Notes: generated by a model not told the origin, from the sequence alone. Shown: positions 44,690 to 56,779, counted from the first letter of the stretch. The stretch is DNA of 64,000 nucleotides from Anastrepha obliqua (GCF_027943255.1 NC_072895.1:24030001-24094000), one strand, 5' to 3'. Program-made: numbers and translations.

Positions 44690-45010
44690 TTTTAATAAAA
44701 AAATATGTTATTGCATCATTCGGATCGGCATTGGTGGTCTTCCTGGATGTTGTGATGTTTTAAGTTGACCTTCCATTACAATCTTTGCCAACCGATCGTC
44801 TCCCACTCACTTTACATGCTGGTTCCATTTCTTTCTTCTCTTGCGGCTCCATTTTACTACAGCAGTGATTTCGCACATCTATCGCATCTTCTCGCTTCGT
44901 TTAAGATTGCGCCTTGTGTAGCCAGGTTCTACTCGCAGCGATAGCATTTCGACGGCGGCTATTATTCGCTTTGTTGTAATTGTATCTGCTTGTGTAAAAT
45001 GTAAAACTTT
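44690..45010 (-). pseudogene. LINE reverse transcriptase C-terminal fragment
   Basis: Minus strand: IIAAVEMLSLRVEPGYTRRN, LKRSEKMR, then CEITAVVKWSRKRRKKWNQH and GDDRLAKIVMEGQLKTSQHP GRPP. This K-M-L-R...R-R-K-K-W-N-x-H-V...G-R-P-P pattern is the end of one class of non-LTR polyprotein. One stop and one frameshift. Reverse transcriptase core missing. Confidence 0.65.
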
Positions 45011-45164
45011 ACATTTTTGATTGCCGGATACATTTTAAAAAGATGCAATTCTTTAGTTGTGCGTTTTGAAATAGTCCACACACACGTTGCCTGATTCTAT
45101 TGCGAGTTTAAGGAGGCATTTCCACTTCAAGCAAATTCTGTTTATGTAGTCATTGTCTGGTGGA

Positions 45165-46165
45165 ACTTACGCGAAAGGATGGCATCGGTGAAGAAGCTAG
45201 GGAGAACGCAAAGGTTTGCGTTTGGAATCAGTGAGGCGCTTCGAACTTCTCCTACACTAACGCTTAATGCAGTGCTAAATGTGGTACCTCTAAACATTGC
45301 AGGCAAATCTGTGGCTACACGTGCCGCAACCAGACTGAGAGGTTCAGGCTATATGCTTGACTTTAATCACGGACAGTCGAGTATCCCAGGAACTTTGGGT
45401 TCATCCTTTTGGTGACTGATCAATGCGCATCCCTGCTTAGTCCGAGCGGAACATTCTTCACCTGCATTCCGTTAAACGAAGAGTGGGCGGGGTGCAATAT
45501 TTGGAGGCAGATCCTGGCGAACCTGTTCACGGATGGCTCGAAATTTGATGGAAAGTTTGGCGGAGGAGTATTCTGCAAGGAGCTTTCCATCACACTCAAG
45601 TTCAGGTTGTCGGACCACTGCTGTGTATTCCCAGCAGAAAAAGCGGTAATTAAAGAAGCAGCGGATTAGGTGCCCACTTGTGTAATAACTGCCACAGAGG
45701 TTAATATCTACTTCGGCAACCAAGCGGCAATTAGAGCTCTGCACTTGATGATGGTGTACTCTAAAGTGGTTAAGAAATGCCTGGTTTTCGATTGCATCCG
45801 AATTCTTCAATATAAGACTCATCTGGCTACCTGGTCATAGCAACATTGCAGGAAACTGCGAGGCAGATGAGGTGACTAGACAGGGGACCTGGGAGGTAGT
45901 TACCCCGCGAAACGAGCGAGTTGGGATTCCGTTGACTACCTGGAGTCTACACCTGGGGAGGTGGACTACGCGCCAACTCAGTGAGCGCTAGGTAGGTACA
46001 CAAACTTGTAAGGCCGCGAAATTTCTCTGGCCACGAGTCGGTCGGAGGCGCTCGAGGGATCTCCTGAAGCTAACGAAATTAAAGCTCTGAGATTTCGTTG
46101 GTGCATTACAGGACATTGGCTGCGAGGTATACACTCGGCATCACTTCCAGTCATTTCAACCTAAC
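45165..46165 (+). pseudogene. LINE family B: post-RT region, RNase H and tail
   Basis: Longest family B copy. SEALRTSPTLTLNAVLNVVP and LNIAGKSVATRAATRLRGSG are the linker between RT and RNase H. RNase H: LFTDGSKFDGKFGGGVFCKE (first Asp in T-D-G-S), then a decayed Glu/Asp region, then IWLPGHSNIAGNCEADEVTR. The tail begins TWEVVTPRNERVGIPLTTWS, LHLGRWTTRQLSE, stop, and decays by about 46140. It ends in AACCTAACCTAAC-type sequence, matching the 3' end at 13740. Confidence 0.78.
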
Positions 46166-46202
46166 CTAACTTAATAGAACTAGAATGTATGGTAACAGAT
46201 GT

Positions 46203-46567
46203 TGGTTGGTTAAAGTGGTGATTCTTCCAGAATCCAACTAGCGCTTTCGCGCCATTTTGTTGCCACATCCTCGTTGCCAACTTGTTTAACGGTTTTTTAC
46301 AGCATAACTATATCCAGTCTGTGCGGTTAAGGAACCTTATTAGGTTGTTAACGTCGACGCCAGATAGTTGCTCGAGATTCTCGAACAGCGGTTGGCCCAG
46401 GGTTAACAGTCTGTCCTTCCATAGGGCAGGGCATTCACAGAGGAAATGGAAGATTGTCTCCTTTTTCTCCGGTTGTTTGCAACTGTGACAGTATGTATTG
46501 TGAGGGATACCCATTTTGGCTGCTTGTTCTCCGATAGACCAAAAGCCAGTTATGACCGCCGTTAGTC
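46203..46567 (-). mobile_element. 5'-truncated LINE insertion (family C) with 13-bp TSD
   Basis: TGGTAACAGATGT occurs at 46190-46202 and 46568-46580, exactly flanking a 365-bp fragment of the family inserted at 17248. Minus strand: GFWSIGEQAAKMGIPHNTYC and CHSCKQPEKKETIFHFLCEC, ending LNRTDWI, then the 3' UTR. The open frame is 46308-46514. No poly(A) is present; the end lies in CCAACCAACA. Confidence 0.92.
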
Positions 46568-46580
46568 TGGTAACAGATGT

Positions 46581-47688
46581 ACTTAAACCACAATTAACGC
46601 AATTTGCATCCTAAAATATTTCTAACTAATTTGTGTTAAGTTCGGCGCGAAACGTAAGCAGGACGAGAGAAGAGGCATAGCATTAATCAAACATTTGAGC
46701 GGATATCAACTTGAATAGAAAAGTAACACAAAACCGACTAAGTCAAATGGAGACCTAAATAAACTTCAGTTGGAAACAACAACAAAAAAATAAAAAAAGT
46801 CAACAAGCAAATGAATACGATTACAATAGTAGAGAGGAATGCTTATGCACATAAGAACGATACCTATCCTCCCTCCCACCCAGTTGGCTGTAGAGTGAGT
46901 GAGTACGACAAACATGTGTTTACACATGCACACATACAAATCTATTGACAAATGATATATTCACATTGCAGTTCCTGGCGTTGGAAATCCCCAAATCAAA
47001 CAATGACACTGCAGTTGCTAACCAGCTGCTTATTTACTCTTTCCCTCATTTCCTCCCTCTCTTCGTGCGCTTAGTGCTCAGTTGATGCACTTGAGCGTAT
47101 GAGTAACTATTTTAGTGCGTTATGTTTGCGTCTGAGCTCTTGTTTGCGTTGTGACGCATTATATGTCTCACTCACTGTCTATGACTTGAATTGCAAGCCA
47201 ACTAACTGTCACTTCAAGTAGTTGTCTATTGGCGTTTCTGCAATAGTTGTCTAAATGTTTAACTGGCTTTGCTGGTTTTCTGTTTGATATACACATTTAC
47301 ACGCACATACGCACAAGTGTTGATATAATATTTGTTGTAAATGTACATGCGAATGCATATAAATGTGTATGAACCAGAGATTCGAACATTTATAATTGTG
47401 TATGCGTGTGTGTGCTTGTAAATGCGTTCGTTTATTTGGCCTTGCATACAAGGATGCTTAACTAACGAGCGTTGCATTTGACAAATTTCAGCTATTTTGC
47501 CTAGGTACTCATTCTCTGCATACAATTACGCTCGCATATTTAAGTCACTTAATGTTATTACAATATTTGCAATATATTTTGTGATAAATTTCCTCGTTCC
47601 TTTTCAATAAAAATATAGTTTAATGTGAGCAAAAACCTTATAAATCAAAGCTCCAAATACAAAATTACACAACATTTCAACGAATTTT
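46581..47688. other. Non-coding, no recognised feature
   Basis: Mixed sequence. The ORFs at 46766 and 47251 (minus) lack any family signal. Confidence 0.5.
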
Positions 47689-47808
47689 GTCAACGACGGT
47701 ACGACGCTGAAAACATCGGTTCTCGTCCGATTACCGAAGTTAAGCAGCATCGTTCGCGGTTAGTACTTAGATGGGGGACCGTTTGAAAACACCGCGTGTT
47801 GTTGGTCT
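47689..47808 (+). pseudogene. 5S rRNA pseudogene, full length
   Basis: A 120-base match to insect 5S rRNA from GTCAACGACGGTACGACGCT to the 3' GTTGTTGGTCT. The internal promoter parts are recognisable (AAGTTAAGCAGC and GGTTAGTACTTAGATGGGGG). Against the Drosophila 5S sequence as I remember it there are about a dozen scattered differences, including GGGC to GTTC in the box A region and GGGA to GAAA near the 3' end, so it is probably not functional. Confidence 0.88.
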
Positions 47809-47941
47809 ACAACAATTAATTAGAATCTTTAGAAAATTGTTGAGTATGCAGTTTTAAAGCCTATTAAATTAAACTTGAATAAAGTGGTAGGTTGAAGTCG
47901 TTCAAAAATCGCGTTGATTCGTGAAATTTATTTTTCATTCA

Positions 47942-48023
47942 TTGTCGCGTTAAAATTAAGCAGCGTCGGGCGCGGTTAGTACTTAGATGGGGACCGCTTG
48001 GAAACACCGCATGTTTTTGGCCT
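47942..48023 (+). pseudogene. 5S rRNA 3' fragment
   Basis: AAATTAAGCAGCGTCGGGCG, then GGTTAGTACTTAGATGGGGA and a decayed 3' end. It follows the full-length copy after about 130 bases of spacer that also occurs in block 1. Confidence 0.85.
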
Positions 48024-48899
48024 ATAACAACCATTAATAAATTGTCATGAACATTTTTAATTAGAATCTTTAGAAAACTGCAGAGTATGAGCTTTAAATG
48101 ATCAATTTAAATTTAATAAAGCATTACTTTGAAGTCGTTCAAAAATTGCGTTGATTTTTGAGATTTTTTTCATTCATTTTCGCGCATTTCTGCTTTTATT
48201 GCAAGAAAGAGAAATTTTTAAATGAGCAAAAACAAAAAACAAAAAATAAAAAAAAAATATAAAATTATATATAAAAAACAGCATTTAGCAAAGTTTTCAC
48301 ATTTATTTAAGTTTTATTTATTTTTTCTAATTTTTTTCATAAAAATATAGTTAATACTACAACAAAAATCAAAAAAAGTTTCCAACTTTGTACATAATTT
48401 AATAAAATGCAAAAATCATAAATTATCAAAATTATCATAATTTCAAGCTTTTTAGTGAAAATTTTTATAAAAATTTTAGATATGCAGTTTTATATTCCAT
48501 TAAATTTTGTTATACAAATGTGTGAGTTTAAAGTGGCTTGAAATTCGCTTGGCACTACGCAAGGAAGGTATGTAGATCAGCAGGCAAGCACTACACTGGA
48601 ATCCCTAGGGTGGCGCCGTTGCATCGAAAGTGAAGTTAAAGCTTTGAACAAAAACCTGAGGGGGCAGGAAGTAAAAGCAAAAGCAGGGAACAGAACGGAG
48701 TGGAAAAATTTTGCTTTGGCCCTATGCTCCGCAACGGAGGTCGAGGAACCATGATGATGATGATGAAATTTGCATTGTTTTTTGATAATTTTTTTTTTTT
48801 TTTTGTTGACGGTGCTGTGCATTTACTCAGGGAATACTCGAAAGTTCTTTTATATGGAGAAAATGCAAAAGACGGCAAGCAAAGAAAAAAATCTCAAAT

Positions 48900-49570
48900 A
48901 TAACGCAATTTTTGAACTATAATTATAATTATTTTTATTTAAATATTTTAATTGTTTTATAAGTACTTTAATACCTACAATTTTTCTACAAATTTTGATT
49001 AAACCGTTAGAAACTTTTATGAAAATCTGTTGAAAACGAAAAAAAAAACATTAAAGATTTTCAAAAATGACACAATTTTTGCATCACCACAAATTTCAAC
49101 CTTATTTAAAATTATTTTAATACCTAACCTGCAATTTTTCTACAAATTTCACCTGCAATGTTTGAAATGTTTATAAAAATCTTTTTATCATGAATATTTT
49201 TCATTCAAAACCAAAAAGAAAAATATAAACAAATTCTCAATAATTACGCCATTTTTTGAGAAGCCACAAATTTCAACCTTATTTAAAATTATTTGAATAC
49301 CTCTAATTTGTCTACAAATTTCGACTAAAATATTTCAATTTCTTATGAAAATTGGTTAAAAAAAAAATTTTTTTTAACCTCACAGTTCTACAAATTTCGC
49401 CTAAAATCTTTGAAATTTTTATGAAAATCTGTTAACGTAAAAAAAAAATAAAAACATAAAAAAGTTCTCAAAAATGACGCAATTTTGTAGCCACTTAAAA
49501 TTTCAACCTTATTTATAATTATTTTATTACCTACAATTTTTCTTTACATATTCCGAATAAAAATTTTGAA
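48900..49570. repeat. AT-rich tandem-like array 1
   Basis: The motif CACAAATTTCAACCTTATTT, followed by AAAATTATTTTAATACCT and TTTCTACAAATTTC, recurs at about 48955 (partial), 49087, 49267 and 49498. Spacing is irregular (roughly 180-230 bases). Non-coding. Confidence 0.7.
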
Positions 49571-50589
49571 ATTTGTTTGAATTTTGTACAAAGTTTTGAA
49601 TTCTACATTAAAAGGCTTGAGTTGTTGTTAAAGTTTATTAAACTGTAAAAAAATTGTCGAAACTACTATTATTGTGCACACAGGTGTACTGAAATCAGTG
49701 CATTTGTGTGCGTACTCCCAGTTATACATCTAAGTTCAGGTTTTGTATTGTATTATCAGGGCCAAAAGCAGTAATTGTCATTGCCAATGAAGAAACAATT
49801 ATTACTACTACTACGAGTAGACTTACAACAACAAATCATTAGCTGTACTTAATGCTTGTGTTTTCGGTTGTTATTGACATTGACATTGCGCCGGCAAACG
49901 TGTGAAACTATTTTCCGCACGCGGGGCTGTGTGCATGCATGATTGCATTGCGTCAATCGCAGAAATTCGTGGAATAACAGCAACAATAATTCACGCAGTG
50001 CTTGCATACAAATTTCAATGGAATTCTGTGCACCCTTTTCGACTGACTTCTAAAGTGCGCCACTAGCAATGCGATGCGGCGGCGGCGGCGGCTTGCCTGT
50101 GACACTTGCATTTGTATGTAAATTTTATTGTCAAACGCAAATCTATGCCCACGAAAATAATAATAACACCTCAACATTTTGGTGAGATTTGACTATTTAG
50201 TTATTTATTTCTTAATGAAAATGATTTAGCTATGAAAAAATAGTTGATTTTATAATAAATGCCATATTAATCCGAGTTTCAAACTTTGTTCCAAATTTAT
50301 AAAAATCGAAAAATTTTCATCAAAATTTGAAAAATTTTCATCAAAGTTAACAAAAAAAATTATCAGAATTTTAAAAAAAATTTCAAGTAAACAGGTTAGC
50401 TAATTGAATTTTAGCACAAAAAGTGCAAATTTGAAAATGCTCGAAAATTCTGTCGATTTTTTATAACTTTTATCTTAACTTTTCTTTTAACTTAATCTAC
50501 GAAATTTTTTTTTACATCGAGAAAATGGGCAATGACGATTCAAGGAAAAAAATTATCTAAATCAATGGGAATTTTGAGCCTCTACAAAC
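49571..50589. other. Non-coding between the AT-rich arrays
   Basis: Includes a more GC-rich unique block at 49860-50110 with a (CGG)5 run near 50076-50090. No gene recognised. Confidence 0.45.
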
Positions 50590-51655
50590 TTGTATTTTTA
50601 ATAAATCAAAATTGAGTGGGTAATAAAACTGCAAACTTAAAATTTTTCAGAAAATTTTGATAAAAAATGTTGAGATTTTTCAAATTATTATAAACTTTGA
50701 ACTAAATTTATCCACTTCAAACTAAGATTTTGTTAAGCCAAATTGAGTGGTTTGCAAACTGCGTTCTCAAAAGTTTTCAGAAAATTCTGAAAAAAAATTT
50801 GTAAATTTTGATGAAAATTTTTCGAATTTTGTACACAGTTTGAGCCACTTCAAATTTGTATTTTGTTCAACTAAATTGAGTGGGCCATAAACTGCCTACT
50901 CGAAATTAAAAAAAAATTTTTGATTAAAATTTTTGAAATTTTTATGAAAACTTTTCGAGTTTTATAAACTTTGAAAAACTTTGAAGAAAATTTGAGCCAC
51001 TTCAAACAAATATTTTTTTATACCAAAATCGAATGTGCCATAAAAATGCATACTCGAAATTTTTCAGAAAATTCTGATTAAAATTTTTGAAATTTTGATG
51101 AAAATTTTTCGAATTTTTATAAATTTTGAACAACGTTTGAGCCACTTCAAATTTATATTGTATGGATATTCAAAATTGGATGGGCCATAAAACTGCATAC
51201 TCGAAAATTTTCAGAAAATTCTGATTAAAAATATTGAAATATTTATGCAAATTTTTCGAATTTTTGGATATTCAAATTCGAAATGGATATTCAAAATTGG
51301 ATGGGCCATAAAACTGCATACTCGAAAATTTTCAGAAAATTCTGATTAAAAATATTGAAATATTTATGCAAATTTTTCGAATTTTTATAAATTTTGAACA
51401 AAGTTTGAGTCACTTCAAACTTGTATCTTGTTATAGCAAAAATGAGTGGGCCATAAAACTGCATACCCAAAAATTTTCAGAAAATTTTCATTAAAAATTT
51501 TGATGAAAATTTTTCAAATTTTTATAAATTTTGAACAAAGTTTGAGTCACTTCCAACTTATATTATTTTATACCAAAATCGAATGGGCCATAAAACAGCA
51601 TACCCAAAATTTTTCAGAAAATTTTGACTAAAAATTCTAGTTTGATTCAAGTTTC
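50590..51655. repeat. AT-rich tandem array 2 (unit about 120-150 bp)
   Basis: GGGCCATAAAACTGCATACT or close variants occur at about 50880, 51030, 51179, 51299, 51446 and 51586, each followed by AAATTTTCAGAAAATT and, later, GAGCCACTTCAAA. At least six units. The unit is similar in reverse complement to part of the 5S spacer at 47820-47880. Confidence 0.85.
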
Positions 51656-52194
51656 TTCAATTTTTTAAATTTTATGCAGAGCTGAAGCCTTGGTTAATAT
51701 TCCATTTATTATAAAATGAACTATATTTTTTTATCTGAAAATAATTTAAATAAAAAGTTGAAGAAACAAATAGTCAACACTCTCGAAAATTTGGAGGTAC
51801 TATATTTTTTTTGCGGCCTGTGTGTACAATTTTGAGCTTCCGTGGAGTTTTATTGCAGCGCGTTTCATATTAAATGCCGTTGATTACCGTTGTTCGTGCG
51901 ATTTTATTGTTATTACTATTATTGCTTTTTTACTATGAATCTAATGGAGACATAATCACCGTGAGATCGCAATGTTCAAATAAAGTTGCTGCTTACAATT
52001 GCATAAAAACACAAATACGTGGGTTGCCTTTTAGTAGAGTCGCTTTTACAACACTGCATGTGCTGAGTTGTAATTTGATAATTTCATCGAACATTTTTGG
52101 TATTTTTTCAGCATAAACTTACAAGTGACGCTTTCACTCACGAGCTTCATTTCTTCAATTTTCAGTGAGTTGAAAAATTCATCTCGCCAAAAAG

Positions 52195-52580
52195 ATGGAA
52201 TTAACAGGGGAAAATTTTCGTGCGCTGATTTGTAATGATATTCGACGTGGATTATCGAGACAGAAGTACATTCATCAGCTTACTTCCACTATTGACGTTG
52301 AGGCAACACACTCGGCCGCTGTGAAACGCCGGTACATCGAGTTCCAACGTGACCGTCGATCCTTTTGCTGGATAAATTTTGTGAAGGCCGTCCAAAAACG
52401 GTTGTTGTGTCAGAACCAATCGATGCTGCGCCACAAATCACGAGATAAAAACACCCTTAGGTATTAGCGGGACTAGAATACATTCAATACTTAATAATCA
52501 TTTGGTCTCGTAGAAGATTTGTTCTCCTTTAAACCGTACAAGTTTACAATTGTCCAAAAAATCAGCCTGTGTACCTACAA
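52195..52580 (+). pseudogene. mariner transposase N-terminal relic (cecropia-like style)
   Basis: MELTGENFRALICNDIRRGL, SRQKYIHQLTSTIDVEATHS and YIEFQRDRRSF give the first helix-turn-helix region of a mariner protein. After a frameshift comes KFCEGRPKTVVVSEPIDA, then in another frame LGISGTRIHSILNNHLV, the second DNA-binding domain. The catalytic domain is absent; R1-type LINE sequence starts at about 52640. Confidence 0.78.
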
Positions 52581-52639
52581 CGCATAATAAGGAATTACCT
52601 GCGAGACTGCTAACTCATCTATCTCCCACATTAGTTAAA

Positions 52640-53760
52640 ACGAGATATTCAATATAGAAATGCCCGATAATACCATTCTAATTGGATACGCAGACGATAT
52701 CGCCGCAGTCCTCACAGCACGATACCTTGAAGAAGTCCGTAGAAAACTTAATCCAGTCATGATATGGACACTCACGTGGCTAGATTCACATGACTTCAAA
52801 TTAGCCACAGAGAAAACGGAGCTAATACTTCTAACCAAGAAGCACATCTCGTTAGAAGATAGCATGCAAAATTGCTGAAATACGCTAACCACGAAAAAGG
52901 TTCTAAAGTACCTAAGCATACGACAGGACTCAAGACTAACCTTTTGTGCATATATAAAACACGCAGCAGAGAGAGCCGCTAAGATGGCATCTCTACTCGG
53001 TAGAGTGATGGCAAACACACGGGGACTAACTCAAAGGAAATAGGATATAATGATGGCTACGGATCTGAGCAGTGGGCAAATGCGCTAAAGGTAAATCACC
53101 GGTGTAAGAGCTCCTAGCATCGGTACAACGAAGGGCAGCTCTGAGAGTTGTGTCTGCCTGCCACACAGTATCAGGACCAGCTGCTCAAGTGCTAAGTAGG
53201 GAAATACCGAGAGACTTACTATCCCTTGAGAGGAAAAAGTAATGGGTATTAAAGAAGGGGAGGATGGAAGCAAGAGCAAACTTGCAGCGCGCAAAATAAA
53301 GGACGAAACGATAAAGCTGTGGCAAGACCGCTGGACAACCGAAACACGTGGCAGATGGATGGTTTGGCTAATAAAAGACGTTGTCAAGTGGAACTGCAGG
53401 AACCTCGCTGGCAAATGCTTTCGGAGCACGAGTATTTCAGAAATACCTGTTTAAAATAGGGAAATGCAAAAACCTGAGATGCACATACGGTGACTAAGCC
53501 AGAAACAAGAACGTCGAACGCTGGAGAATGCAGTCGGTTACATAACCACTGAAAATGTAATCGACAGGATGCTAAGCAGGAAACTTGGGAAATCATCTGT
53601 GGTTTCGCGGAAAGATTCTCCAGATGAAAAGCGGGGCCTGGAAGCAAGCATACAAGTATACATAAACTTTGTAATGAGGAAAATGGAACGCCAGTCTGCA
53701 GGAATGCGAAAGTGGTTCCAAACGTGGGGGAGTTTTTTAGTATCCGCACTGCGACGGCAG
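52640..53760 (+). pseudogene. R1-clade LINE reverse transcriptase pseudogene
   Basis: Catalytic box ILIGYADDIAAVLTARYLEE is intact, then TWLDSHDFKLATEKTELILL. After a stop: LKYLSIRQDSRLTFCAYIKH, AAERAAKMASLLGRVMANTR, decayed linker, IKLWQDRWTTETRGRWMVWL IKDV (W-Q-x-R-W...R-G-R-W, a mark of R1-type elements) and a tail ENVIDRMLS...WEIICGFAERFSR-like across two frames. 5'-truncated, with several stops. Confidence 0.83.
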
Positions 53761-53809
53761 CTTTCCTAAAATCCCCTCGTTCGCAAAAAAACAAAATTCA
53801 CGAAGTGTA

Positions 53810-54880
53810 GTGAAATTGAAATTTGAATAGGGCGAGCCAAGCAGCACCAAGAGATTTGGTGGCTTTTAAGACAATCAGACTCAAAAGCCCATTGTAGTTA
53901 GAGCTCTGGAAAGAGGATAGATAGTCAAAGAGGGAAGGAGAAAAGTATCAGAGAAAGAGATAGGAAGGAATAGAAACAGAGACATAGGTAGTAAGTCTTG
54001 TGGGAACTTTCCAGATTCTTTGGCAAATCTGTAAATATCCTCCAATTTTAGAGAATATTACTCATTCTCACGACATCGGAGCCCAAAACTCGTAGTCTTG
54101 CTCTAGCAAAGGCACTCACAGAGAAAGTGCTCAGTGCTATCCGCCTCCTCCAAGCAAGACAGACACATCGGGTCCTTAATGATTCCAATTCCTTTCCTTC
54201 CAAGGTTTAGTAGAAAGTTTAACAGTTTTCTGTTGCGACTTGTCACAACCATCGGACGGACCATCGCCCTCTATATAAATTCCATACATAATCATTGGAT
54301 TGGATCATGATTCCTGCGGAAATGATTCAGATTATTGGCTCTGGTCCCTGTGGGGGAACCGCTGATCCACGGTTGGTCAATTCATCGGCAACCCCGTTTC
54401 TTTGAACACCGGAGTGTCCTAGAACCCATGTAAGTGTAACACTGTTCTGTCTTGCAATAGAATTAAACTTCTTCTTACATTCTGGAACAATCTTTGAGGT
54501 TTGCTTCGCATTCTCGAGGGACTTCAGTGCAGCCTGACTGTCACTAAAAACTCCAATCTGTTTCCAGCTCCATCTCCTCTCGATTATCCATTCGACTACT
54601 TTCAGGATGGCAAAAACTTCCGTTTGGAAAACAGATGCCATTTTCCTCATAGCATAGTGATACTTAATACTATCGTTTAAATACCATCCGGCTCCAGATT
54701 CTTTTGCATTCTTGGATCCATTGGTAAAGAAAAAATATCCGTCAAATCTCCCTGAATGCATTCTGCATTGCTCCGTTGTTCACGCGATGGAAAGCTGACA
54801 TCAAATGTGCTTCTAAATGAAACTAAGGGTATCAGGTCGTGTTTAGGTGCCAAAACCAGTGGATACTGCTCAGATAGCAT
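53810..54880 (-). pseudogene. LINE RNase H and 3' UTR (family E, copy 1)
   Basis: RNase H in an open frame 54327-54761: GYFFFTNGSKNAKESGAGWY (first catalytic Asp changed to Asn), FQTEVFAILKVVEW (Glu), IGVFSDSQAALKSLENA (Asp), VTLTWVLGHSGVQRNGVADE (last motif). The tail after 54326 is decayed but keeps DVSVLLG and LKLEDIYRFAKESGKFPQDL. The 3' UTR runs to about 53810 and shares GAGCCAAGCAGCACCAAGAG-type text with the copy at 59870. Confidence 0.82.
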
Positions 54881-56525
54881 CTTAAAGATTTATCTGTGTC
54901 CCGAAGTTCCGTCTTCGTGCCAGAAACCATATTTATGGAGTACTTTACGGTCAAGTAATTCTGCTCATTTTATGGCTCTCTGCGCGGTAATTAAAAGTTT
55001 TTTTCTTTTTACTCGCTAACTACCGATCTCAGGCCGCCTTTTTGTGTAGCAGCAGGATATTTACTTCAATTTTTTGAAAAATGATGAAGGCAGTTTTCAG
55101 TTTTAATTATTTTTTAATTATTCAGTTTTAAGCCTTGAGCTCACAAAACAAGAGTACGAAAACTATGTGAAACACTTCATTTAAGCCCTCGTCCATTGCA
55201 AATATAAGAAAACATCCATTCAACCACTTTAAGTTTGCTATATCGAGGCTTCACTGTGCATTGAAATTAAAATCCATTGATATATGCACAAAAATGAATA
55301 TTTGGCTTTCAAAATAATTTCTGAGGAAAAATACGGTGCTGAAATATAAAATGTAAAAGTATTTCTTCTTCAAAATCAAGCAAATCGCGCGTCTCGCGCT
55401 AATTAATCCGATAAACGTTTTTTCGCATTAATTCACGTAATAAAATATAAAAATTTCACATGCATCAGCTTCGCCTTCGTCTGTTACTCATTTCGATTGT
55501 TGTGCTTGCTTGCTTGCACATGCATACATATGTATGTGTGTATGTGCATGTAAATACATATTTTGGGGCTGTTAACATTTGTTAAGCGACGTGGCGTCAA
55601 AAAGCATTTTTTCAAATTTAATATTTTTTTTCTTGTGTTTTTGCTTGTGAGTGCAATTGAAATTTAATTTTGAGCGAAATAAATATTCACACCTCACTAC
55701 TCCACCCAGCAAATGGTGTAAAACTGTACGTGACCGAGCGCAATTTTCGTCGAAAGTGAAGTGAAGTAGAGTAAAGGAAAAATAAATATGTGCCAAAAAA
55801 AAAAAAATAATAAAAAAATTGAATCGAATATAACAAAAAATCCAACAGCATATGCGCAACCTGCTGTCAACACCTTCGTTATATTCTTCGTTGTTATTAG
55901 TGTTAATACAAACAACAAATACAAAGCAACCTTAGGGGCATCAGATTACAATGCAAATTGCTGTTAACAAATTGCTTTTGTTGTTGTTTTTTATTTTTTT
56001 TTTTTCAAAGTTCATTCTCTTGTTTCTGTTGTTGTTCAAATGAAACAGTAGCCCGTCGGCGACGACGGCAGCTGTCTGGATTTGAGACGTTGCGCTGCTG
56101 TTAAAGTGCGAGCACCTCCGCCACTAGCCACTTGCCGTGCAGTAATGAGTATCTTGAGTACCAGCCACTTGTCTATAAACGGGTTGTCATCGTCGACTGT
56201 CTGACAATGAGTGGCCGATGAAATACGTAATTTGTTTGGCTCATTTTAGACGAGTAATACGACTACTATGATTATTTATAATTACATTCTATGCTTTTTA
56301 TGGCATTTTTATGCTCGCTTCAACGCAGCGAATGGGTTTTCTTGCATACAGTTGCTGCCAAAATAATAGTAGTGGTAGTGCCGCACATAACTTAGTTTTT
56401 TCTCGTTGTCTTCTTTGTGCTGTGTTCTCCTTAAGATGCTGTTTTATAGGCAGAGTTCAATAAAAAAAGTGCCGTTATAACTGTATACGCTGGCACTTGG
56501 TGGCGTAATTTCATTTATTTGCAAG
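54881..56525. other. Non-coding, no recognised gene
   Basis: CATACATATGTATGTG microsatellite near 55515-55540, A13 run near 55797. The block at 56035-56220 is more GC-rich and complex; it could hold regulatory DNA or an untranslated exon, but I see no splice pair that supports this. Confidence 0.45.
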
Positions 56526-56527
56526 TG

Positions 56528-56755
56528 AAAAAAGTTTTTTCTAATAGCGGTCACCCCTCAGCAGGCAATGGCAAACCTCCGAGTGTATTTCTGTCATGAA
56601 AAACCTGTTCGTAAAAAAACATTTGCCGCTCGTAGTCGATTTAAAATGTAGGTTCCTAAATTTATGGAACAACATAAAAACGCAACGCCGCAAATAGGAG
56701 GATGAGCTCGGCCAAACACCTAACGGAAGTTTACGCGCCAGTTATTTATTTATTT
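56528..56755 (+). repeat. Dispersed repeat R1, longest copy
   Basis: TTTTCTAATAGCGGTCACCC to GGATGAGCTCGGCCAAACAC and TTACGCGCCAGTTATTTATT. Two partial inverse-oriented copies at 13405 and 39886. Non-coding; ends in a TTTATT-rich tail, immediately followed by the RTE-like pseudogene. Confidence 0.8.
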
Positions 56756-56779
56756 TTATTGGCTAATCAGCCAGTCAGC

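Larger units (their letters stand above)
47590..48430 (+). repeat. 5S rDNA-derived repeat block 2
   Basis: Contains the full-length and truncated 5S copies and the same spacers and flanks as block 1 (GAAGTCGTTCAAAAATCGCG, TTAGAATCTTTAGAAAA, TTTGTACATAATTTAATAA). Confidence 0.8.

Noticed and set aside
47689..47808. Functional 5S rRNA gene
   Set aside because: Full length, but with changes in the internal promoter region and near the 3' end, and surrounded by truncated copies.
50880..51655. CRISPR-like regularly spaced repeats
   Set aside because: Units are 120-150 bp with similar, not unique, intervening sequence; a eukaryotic AT-rich satellite explains them.
51874..52116. 80-codon ORF with a signal-peptide-like Leu-rich start
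   Set aside because: Hydrophobic start comes from a TTATTACTATTATTG tract; no cleavage-site context, no cysteine pattern of a known peptide family, no promoter or poly(A) signal seen.
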